From: Paulownia fortunei
Taxonomy: Eukaryota; Streptophyta; Magnoliopsida; Lamiales; Paulowniaceae
DNA: 64,000 nucleotides
Direction: 5' to 3'
NCBI GenBank assembly: GCA_019321725.1
Contig: CM033124.1
Coordinates: forward strand, 186,001 to 250,000
In this document: piece by piece, positions 54,955 to 64,000 of the stretch
How the letters are laid out: each line of letters begins with the position of its first letter
Position numbering within the stretch: position 1 is the first letter of the stretch
Made by a program: the position numbers and the translations under genes
The notes under the pieces: generated by a model
Databases searched by the model: none
Seen by the model: the letters and a program-made list of their open reading frames with translations, nothing else
Told to the model about the DNA's origin: nothing

Positions 54955-57563
54955 AAACCAAACTTAGGAGAATCGGAGAGAGGGCAGAGTCTGATAGAGA
55001 CTCTCTGCGTTTTGATGATACAAAGAAAAAAAGATTAGAGAGAGAAACAAGAAAGAGAGTTTGTTCGATGAATGAATGAGAAGAATATATTGGTAAAGTG
55101 AAAAACAATTAATTAATTAATTAAAATAGCGGAAATGGATGAAAGGAAAGTACAAGTAGTAAAGCACAGAGGACAAGTTTTGGTGTTTTTTAGCTGTGAG
55201 ATCTGATTCTTGTGGTTCGGTGCGGAGGCGTGTTTGGCCACTTGGTAAGAAAAACCATGTTTCCTTTTTTCACTTTAGAACATATAAAAAACAAAAAAAA
55301 AATCCTCATTTGTATGGACTATCGAAATTACAATTTTTGTCGAGGGATTTTAGGACCCGCACATGTCCGAACTCAGCGGTAAGACTCGTTAATTTAATAA
55401 TTTAAAAAATTTAAAAGATATATCTTAATAATATTATTATTAAAATTTTATAAAAAATATAATTTTTAATAAATAATATTTCATAAATATACAATAAATT
55501 TTAAAATATAAACAAAGTGAGTTTTGGATAAGACGAGTTTGAAAACAAAAATTTTAGAATCACAAATTCATTTGGAATAATGAAAACCCGTCACAAGTGA
55601 GGCTTTAGAACTGCCCCATTGCCATGCCTAGTTTTATTTTGTGTTATTTTTGAAAATTTTGGAATTTTTTTTTTGAAAAAATATATTTGTAGTAGTCAGA
55701 TTGAAGAACGTGTGGAGAATAAAAATGTGTTTGGATATTCTATTAAAAAAATAATGTATTTTAAAAAATATTTTTAAATATAGATATCATGTTAATATAT
55801 ATATATATATTTTAATTAGTGAGGAATATGTCAATATTTTTAAGTATAAATATTTTATTAATATTATTTTATTATAGTTAGTGGAATATAGTAGGATAAA
55901 TATTTTGACGGAATAAAAATATAATTTTCAAAAATAACATTTTCCACTGTTCCGAAGAAATGAAACCAAACACACCGTCGCGATGGTGGAGTGCATCAAT
56001 GTAGAGTTAACAAAGTTGGATATTTCTACCAAGATTTGCTAAGATTAGATAAAGATTTTGCATTAGCCCAAAGAACTCTGAGATTCATTACTTTCATAGC
56101 TTCATTTCAAAATTTCCATATGAAACCCATTGTGTTAGTCAATAAACTTTGTTTGTGTGGATAAGTAAAAAAAAAAAAAAAAACTATATATTAAAAAAAA
56201 TACAATAAATTGTTAAGTTCAGTTCCTATAAATAAAAGTAGGTTATAGGTGCAAAGAGTTTCTACAATTTTGAAAGGTATCTTTTAGATTTTATTTAGAA
56301 AGAGTGAAGAGTACGAGTAGAATAGGAAAGTCGCTTTCTTTGGGAATTTAAAAAAAAAATAAAATTGGCTGTCGAATTTCCATGAAGTATTCCAAGGTAA
56401 TTGAGGACTGAAGTAAAAGATTTTCTTCTTTATTCCAAGTCCCATAGAGACGGAGTCAAAGGGATGAACGGTTCCTTAGTTTGTGTATTACCTAGAGTAA
56501 AAGATTTTCTTCTTTTTTCCAGCATAGACAGAGTCATGGGGAAGGGGCAGCATACCCCCAACTCCATAAAAATATTAAATTAATATAAATTTTAAAATTT
56601 TAAAATTTGACCCTTTTTAAAATAAAATTTCAATTTAATTATCCGTCCCTTAAGCCCAGCTACAAATATCATAGGGCTTATGAAAAGGTTAAGGAATTCC
56701 TTTTATCATAGACACGTATTACATATTTAAGGGAAAGTAAAATCCAACAATGATTGTAACGGTCAAAACTAAACGAATTCATTAATATTTCAAAAACATA
56801 TTAAGTTCTTTTAAAAAAAAAAAAAAACTTATAAAATCCTAATATCTTACTATAATTTTTTTTTTTCTAAAAACAATTTATAAGTTCTCAATCAACCAAG
56901 ATGTATTGAGTATACCTCCAATCAACTATTTAGCAATTATTTACTACTATATTTAACATTACAATCATTACACAACCAAAAAAAAAAACTTACAATTATA
57001 CCAAAAGTTCGAACAGAAAAAAGCCTAAATGATAGTGTCAGTATTTCTTTCCCAGTCTCCGCTACAAAAATAATCTCCAAGATAGTCCAATTGTCACGTT
57101 TTTGGTATCCCAAATTAAAATAGAAACGAAAATGCCAAAGTAAACATATATGCTCAATAAATCTCACTATTGTCCCAAGCAAGTTTTCAACCGAAATGAA
57201 CAGGAGCCTGAAACGTGCAAATCCTGCAGATCATAACAGATTGGAATTAAACAAAATGGAATAAAAGAATAAAGACGGCTAGACACCGATGCTGGACAAT
57301 GCTACAAAGACAAGAATGAAGTTTGCAAGTAGAGACAAAATATTACAAAGTCACGAACAAACCCTAAAATCTGTTCATACCAATTTGGCAATCTATAAGA
57401 TGTGGATTACAAGAAAGAGAATATTATCGACAGTAGCTTGAAAAGATGACTGCATTAAGGTTTTGACAGCATTCTCCCCTGTTCACTATGATAAACTGAG
57501 TACAAGCAGTGCAATCAATTTCGCAAGGTAACAGAATAGGATAACGTATTTACCGGTAGAAAA
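54955..57563. other. Intergenic between the eIF5-mimic promoter and the beta-COP 3' end
   Basis: From 54955 to about 55200 lies the leader and promoter of the eIF5-mimic gene, with CT-rich sequence on the minus strand. The stretch 55400-56950 is very AT-rich. It includes a short direct repeat (agtaaaagattttcttct at about 56412 and 56496). The last few hundred bases are the 3' UTR of the beta-COP gene. No gene was recognised. Confidence 0.6.
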
Positions 57564-60500
57564 TCAGCTCCCTCCCTTCTGCTTGAGAGTAATCTTGTCA
57601 CCCAAGCTGAGGGCGATTCCCTGAGTCTTGCTCCTGATCCTGATATATCCATTAAGTTTGCCATCTGCCTGTTTCTCAACACTAATATTTACCAAAGCAT
57701 CCTCCCCGAATACGCTCTTTGCATACAAGTTAGCAGCCAAGAACCCACATCCACCTTCCAGAGCAGACCTGGAAATAACCATACAACCAAGATATAAGGC
57801 AAAAATTGTTAGGATTGACCACTCATCTCAACAAAAAGGAGCAAGGACAGAATATGCTGGAACTTTTGTTTCTTTGGACTTACCTTAAATAGGTACATAG
57901 TAAAAGAGAAGTTTATTAATTATCAGTTTACTGAAGTTTTTACCAGAAAACTCAATAATATGCAGAGACCTGAATTCGCTAACCTAAGAGCATTGATTTC
58001 TTTAATTTCTTACAGGCCATGGAATCAACTTAACTCGTTTTTGATGGCAAGATAATTTGATAAAATTGAACCACCACGGAGACTCATCTTCGTTTTTGCA
58101 CAATAAATGAAGGGACCCACACTTGCCATATCAAACGAAAGGAGTACTTTCTCCACTCATGATTTGCAGCATACACACCTCTATCTACCTAAGCATTCAG
58201 CTTGAAAAGTAAATCAACCATTGGACAGTTCAAAGCTCATGCATAAATGTTTGAATTCTGTTAATATCTAGATTCTTATATGAAATAATTTGGCAACCAT
58301 TCCCAAAAAGGGGTAGCCATGGATCATTCATCCCACCAAGTTATACTCTTACATTTTCAAGACCCTAATTTTGAATTGCTGGACCTATCACTTCAGCTAC
58401 ATTAGTATACAGTATCAAGTTCTGACTGTAGCAGAAAACTTCCACCAAATTACAATCTGCACAATTCTTCTTCAAGAAGATCCTTTCTCGTGGATAACGG
58501 AAACAAGCATAAGAATATTATCACAACCAAGACAAATGGAAACACCAACACCAGCATGCAAAGGTATAGAGCAGAATAGCTTCAATACTGACAGCTGTTT
58601 AAATTTTTCTTAGCTCCAGAGAGAGAGTAGTATATGATTTCTGCAAATCTGAAGGCAATCTTAGCCTCTTTGGCAGCAAACAACAGTCAAATAGGAATCT
58701 AAAATGACTTACGGTGCAGTTAGGCATTTCATGTTGGTTGATTTGATTATGTGGTCAAGAAATTCTTTCTCATCTGTAATAGTGGTGTTGACAGCAACCT
58801 GGCAAAAGAAAGAAAAGGGAAACTTAGGAGAAAAGGAAAAGCAATGAGTACCAAGTTGACAAGAGAACATATAAAAATAAGAGAGGTAATGATTTTTTGA
58901 GGAATAGCTCTCTGGATAGGATTCCAGACAGATCAATTAACTAAGATTAGGCATGCTAAATGCAGTAGGCTAACAAATGCCGGTGATTCTCTCCATGAAA
59001 ACGAGAAATAATCACACATTATAACAGTCTCAGAGAAAATGATAGAACAAGATCCTATTTCCTTAAAGTGGCATAACTGAATAAACCTGTTGCAGGGAGG
59101 AAAAGAGGCAAAATGAAAAGGCCACAATATTACGATAAATCAAACAGAAATGATTGAGCATTATCTAAAATAAAACAACTTCCTAATGCAGATAAAGGCA
59201 TCCCAATAACTACTGCATGAAGTACCACTACAATATTGTAGAAAGGATTGCTTGAAATACTCCTATTTCAAACTTGAATGTTAGGAGAAAACATCACCAA
59301 TAAGCAACCATTATTCTTCAAAGTCAAATAGAAAGGTATTTGGTTGTCTTATTTTGTCCTCTATTCCTAGCATACATACCAGAAAACTGGTCGAGCAGCT
59401 AAAGCAAACTAAACCCTCTTTTTTCTGATGAACAAGTTTACAAAAAGCTATAGAACAACATAAGCCAGAATTTCCTCCTCCAAAGTTATTGACTTACATG
59501 GGAACAGAATCATTATGACAAATAGCAGTTCAATCACACTATCTTTAGTTTATTGAACCTGTGGAAGATCATTAAAACGTTCACTGTAAAGCTTGTATAA
59601 AGAAAACTAGACTAGACTTAATAGCTCATACTCCAGCGAAAGTTTGGAGTAGTTCAAACAAAATATGAAGCGCCATTACACTCGAGCTTAAGAAAATAAA
59701 AAACTCCTATGGAACATATAAAATCAACTGTTCAAGCAAATGATCATCTCCATGACATACATCACTTACCAACACAATGAAGATATGGAGAATACCAGGT
59801 ATCTCTTAAAAAACCTGGATATTGACAGCAATATAAGTGATTATATTACCTTGTTCTCCCACTCGAATTCTGCCCACATGGTTCTAAAAGCAGCATCACT
59901 ACACACAGCAGGAGATATGTAGTCCATGATATCAATATGGATATCATTGAGGACAACAACAGTGCGCTCAAGAACATTTGAGGTCTCGTAAACAATGTTG
60001 CCAAATATGACTCCAGTTTCAGTAGAAGAAACCTTAATATTTGCTTTGATTTGCTTGCTTGACTCGGGTGCAAGAGTATAATTCTGCGGGCGCTCAACAA
60101 GTTTAAGATCACCCATTGTAGCCAACTCCAAACACAAATTCTGAAGGGTCTCCTTCGTTCTATTAATAACTGTAACATCCAGGACAATATCGTAATGATG
60201 CACTGTCACATAAGCTTCAGCATATACAGGGTCACTGAACCCTGTGAGTTGAATGATCCGATTTAACTTATTTGCATCATCTGCATCCTTAACAAATTCC
60301 CCAGTAGCACGTTTAAGATCATCTTGGACCTGATCTTCCAGCTCCAGCTGGCTCATGCCCTAAATCAAAGACAACAAAGAGAAAAATGATTAGCAATCAA
60401 TGTGTTATGTCTACTACAGACAACTAAGCATATGACAGGTAGGATATTCCTCAGTAGCCCTGGTGGTGGGTAGAGTTAAGATCATCACGAAGTGTTAAAC

Positions 60501-62936
60501 TTATTAGCATTGTTTTGCACATTTAGAGAGGTCCTTGCAAACATGTACCTGCTCAGTATTTTAAGAGACTAAAGTAAATTCGTAATCACAAGCATTTAAA
60601 ATATTGGAAAGAATAACCCCAAGATAAACACAATGATGATTGCAACAATATTAGACAGTGACAATCCTCAAACCCACAGATAGTAAATTGACCAACAAAG
60701 GGTAACAAAGGAAGAAATTAAGGATGATCCTAGACCACACTTACTCAGCGCACACACATAGAGGATCAGGGTAAATTTTGGCGCACAACAGTACGATGAG
60801 GTGCAAAAAGAGAGCAAGATTCTGATTCTCAAAAACAACTATGGAACTTCAACATAACATATAAAACAGACGGCAAATGCAGTTTTTCACCTTTCGACTT
60901 TTCAAATGATAGAAGTCAATAAGGTCATCCGGCTGTGAATGAGAAATTTGAGCTTTCGCTTTAATTTCTTCAGTTTCACGCAGTTGTTTATCTGAAAGCA
61001 TCTTAACAAAACTCTCCCGGCAAGACTTTAACCAGATCTTCCTCACAGCATCCTGTGTGTTACACAGCAATCTTATGCAGAGAACAATCCTGTCATAAGA
61101 ATCATTATCAATTGGGTGAGGGAGAACTGAGGATTGCCCTAGCTGTAGCATTGCGACCATAACCAATAATGCACTGGTTGATGCTTTGTTCACTTCAACC
61201 TTTGACGGTTGAACCTCTTCCAATCTTAGAATGAGCTTTGCTAGGGTGCAGGCAACAACTGCCCCAAGGAAAAAATCACCAGTGAGAAGCAGAGATCTCA
61301 AATTCCCCGTTGTCAGAGATCCTTGAACTACAGCTGGAGGGGAGAAAGCAGTTTCAGAGGCAGCACTTTGAGTGGCATAAGTTCCATCAGCAAGGATAGC
61401 CGGTCTTCTAGATGAAACAGTAATCGAGGTCGCCTGCTGGGCTTTCTTTGAAGAATCAGCAGCTTCCTCATCTTCAGAAATTGAAAAGAAGGGTAAATCT
61501 CCAAGGCACTGCTTTATGGTTGCAATACCACTCTCGACTTCAGAAAGAGATAGACAATACTCTCCAATAATCCAAAGAGCACAAGAACAAACTCTTGCTG
61601 CTCGGATCTGATAAAAAGTATCCAGAAGCCTGGTGATGATAGAAACCCTTAACTTCGGGTTGGTTTCAATTATCTCTCGCACAAAAACAACAACATCCAT
61701 TGCAGATGCTACATTATTGTCTCCCAAGAAATCCATCAACAAATGAACCACTGTGCTTGCCACTTCAGGGAACTTTATAGCACAGGAATGGATAGCTTGA
61801 ATGAGCATTTGGCGGTACTCCCCATTCTTCTCAAGCTCCCCACTTTGAGTTTTTACGACTTCCTTCTTCAAAGTAAGAACCACCTCGTTGACATTGCGGG
61901 GTGTGATCAGTTCCAGAATGATATCAAGTGTTTTCCTGCGGATGTCAAGGTTTGGGCTTGACAGTGCCCTCAGAACATCCATTATCAGGTCAACCATAAT
62001 ATCTCTGTGGGAAGACTTGAGTTCATTCAGGCGATCAAGCACAATGAGCTTAACATTATTGTCACTCTGAGAGAGAAGAAGCTGGCAATATGTATTTGCT
62101 GCAGCTCTAATAGCTGTGGGAGCAGACGACAAAGAAACAAGGGTTCCGGCACATTCATAAACAACAGCAGCTGAAGGTGCGGTCAGTAAAGATATAATAA
62201 TCTTGATATATTTCCCTTTTTCCGCTTTGTTCGTCCTACAAACTTTTCGGATCAGCTCCAAGACAACCATCTGCAACAGTTCCCCCCAGTCTGATACTCT
62301 GTCAACATTGGTCAAAAGGTAATTAATAGCACGGTCCTGGGCACAATTGAAAAGCATCAGAAAGGCATTCCTCTTAGCTGATGGATCCTGCTCCGTCAAG
62401 AGAAACTTTTCAATCGTCTCTGGAGCATCAACCAAGAGCTGCTCGCCTTGCTGGAGCTTGTAAATTGACATCACAGCCAGAATTGCATTTCTCCTAACAT
62501 ATGGGTGTCGATGCTCCAAGTTTGACATAATGGAGGGGATCAAAGGTTCGATGATCTCCACTTCACTGAGCCGGCAAAGAAACCTTAGGGTGACACCACG
62601 GATATATTCATTAGGGTGCTGAAGATTATTACGGAGATTCTGGCAGATTAAGATCATTTCTGGTAACACGCGCCCCTTTCCATCAGTCTTATCAATGATC
62701 TCCAAATAGATCAATAGCAGTTTCTGAATAGTGTGGTCCTCAGAGGGCAACACATATCTAACTATAGTAATGAACAGCTGAGGCAGGGTTTCACCATTTA
62801 GCAAAAGCATAATTGCATTTTTCATGGCATCAATCTTAGCTGGAACATCATTCCCTTCAAGTGCCTCCTTGATCTCATTAGCGAGGGCAGGTGTGCCCTT
62901 GTCAAAATGTACCAGCAGAGAACAAGATTTCTCCAT
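57564..62936 (-). CDS. Coatomer subunit beta (beta-COP), 4 coding exons
   Basis: Beta subunit of the COPI coat that forms retrograde Golgi-to-ER and intra-Golgi vesicles. Minus-strand coding exons: 62936-60891, 60359-59850, 58798-58713, 57768-57564; phases agree and give 948 residues, the length of Arabidopsis beta-COP. The first exon alone encodes 682 residues: [20 protein letters not shown] and the alpha-solenoid adaptin-like trunk (about 20-540) with helical repeats such as [17 protein letters not shown] and [15 protein letters not shown] Ser/Ala-rich hinge near 495-540 follows. After [22 protein letters not shown] come the beta-COP C-terminal and appendage platform domains (about 670-945), with [14 protein letters not shown] and the end TLKQKGGS. 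A 5' UTR intron at about 62951-63763 is likely. Confidence 0.97.
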
Positions 62937-62950
62937 TTCTCACTTGTTAT

Positions 62951-63763
62951 CTGATCATTAGAATTTATTAACACAGAACAAGAAAATATAAAGGGACGAG
63001 ATATTATATTGGAGAAAACTTTTTGAAACAATAACAATCTTTGACATCCCACAATAGCACATAAGAGCTAAGAATATTGAAGCACACAACAGCATTAACT
63101 CCTGGTATGAGTATCCCTGCTATGATTGTCATATGTATTAGTTTAGTATGTCTCCACAATTAAATTTAGTATTAATCGAACTCTTAACGAAATGAAGAAA
63201 GAAAATGTTTAAATTTCTAAAAATATTTAAGACCAGAAACAACTAGCAGCAACTTATCACTCAAGCGATCCACTTATCAATAAGATCAGATTTGGCAAAT
63301 GTTTGACCAAAAATTCAAAGTTTTCTGCAGACAAATCCAGAACCAAAATTTCAAATTACAAACATCAATTACAATGGAAAAAACAATCAAATTAATTATG
63401 ATAAATTAACAGAAACCTCAAAGATGCAGAATCCATAACAACCTAAAACCATACCAGTGTAAACATACCTTCTTAAGTCACAAATGAATCAGAACAACAA
63501 GAAATGCGAAAAATAAAATCATCACTCGCATCATGCAGATCCATAAATGTCAATGCACGCATCAACACATACGCATGCTCTACAATCCACAAGAAAAAAG
63601 AAACAAAAAAAAACAACGAACAATTGAATGATTAAACTCGACATATGCATCTAACCATTCTTAGTTTCGTTGCATTCATAACAAACATAGAACAAATTTT
63701 TGACAATTCAGATCCACAACGAAATTTATTGACGGTTCAGCGATTAATTGAAAAATAAATTAC
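62951..63763 (-). other. Probable 5' UTR intron of the beta-COP gene
   Basis: On the minus strand a GTAATT donor at 63763 and a TGATCAG acceptor at 62951 flank AT-rich sequence without coding potential. The acceptor lies 14 bases upstream of the ATG. Proposed from splice signals only. Confidence 0.5.
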
Positions 63764-63933
63764 CGATTAATGGCGTGGAGATCGGCGCTCCAGCGATGGG
63801 TTTTGCGTCGTTAAATTTGGTGTAGAATCAATTAATTTCGTCAAGGAGGCAGTCGAGTGAAGCACTAAATCATCAGTTGTGAGATCTGCATCTCTATGTG
63901 CTCTCCCGTCTTATTCTCCAACATTGCGATTTC

Positions 63934-63940
63934 ATTTATA
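63934..63940 (-). promoter_or_regulatory. Probable TATA box of the beta-COP gene
   Basis: TATAAAT on the minus strand, about 1 kb upstream of the ATG but only about 170 bases upstream of the proposed leader intron, consistent with a short first non-coding exon. Confidence 0.45.
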
Positions 63941-64000
63941 CTTGAAGTCGCGCTTTTGAGTTGTTTTTCACTTTTTACCCCCATAAAAACAAATTTGACA

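Larger units (their letters stand above)
62937..64000 (-). other. Leader and promoter of the beta-COP gene
   Basis: Contains the proposed non-coding exon, leader intron and TATA box. No additional gene is visible to the window edge. Confidence 0.5.

Overview
The window is nuclear DNA of a flowering plant, most likely a eudicot. Every multi-exon gene is split by AT-rich GT-AG introns. The proteins are plant families: a ROP-interactive CRIB protein, a P-class PPR protein, a ZFN-type five-finger CCCH protein and a plastid-leader IPP isomerase. The intergenic DNA is AT-rich and full of microsatellites. I cannot name the species. There is no sign of bacterial, organellar or viral sequence, and no operon, CRISPR array or integrated mobile system.

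Layout, left to right. (1) 116-11006 minus: ZFN-type CCCH zinc-finger protein, 7 exons, with a partly duplicated exon 2 in intron 1 and a shifted last splice acceptor. (2) 13349-18418 minus: nuclear CHZ1-like histone chaperone with two DEK-C-like motifs and an acidic tail, 9 exons. (3) 21783-27888 plus: GDT1-like (UPF0016/TMEM165) cation transporter, 9 exons. (4) 29517-30456 plus: RIC-type CRIB protein. (5) 32034-33920 minus: intronless PPR protein. (6) 34739-35053 plus: small intronless C2H2-like zinc-finger protein. (7) 40382-48520 plus: isopentenyl-diphosphate isomerase, 6 exons, with a 6-kb third intron. (8) 49781-54954 minus: W2-domain eIF5-mimic protein, 8 coding exons, the first carrying only ATGAG. 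(9) 57564-62936 minus: coatomer beta subunit, 4 coding exons plus a likely 5' UTR intron.

The genes are independent housekeeping and regulatory loci (RNA binding, chromatin, ion transport, ROP signalling, organelle RNA processing, isoprenoid synthesis, translation control, Golgi coat). They do not form a pathway or cluster. All exon-intron models were built by hand from splice signals and reading phase. Eight models close in frame with family-typical lengths. The ninth, the ZFN gene, closes only if a downstream acceptor is used.

I did not find a convincing undescribed biological system. The observations most worth checking are the exon-2 duplication and acceptor shift in the ZFN gene, an exact 220-bp tandem duplication in the isomerase intron, two upstream ORFs and a TA microsatellite at the isomerase promoter, and the ATGAG start exon of the eIF5-mimic gene.
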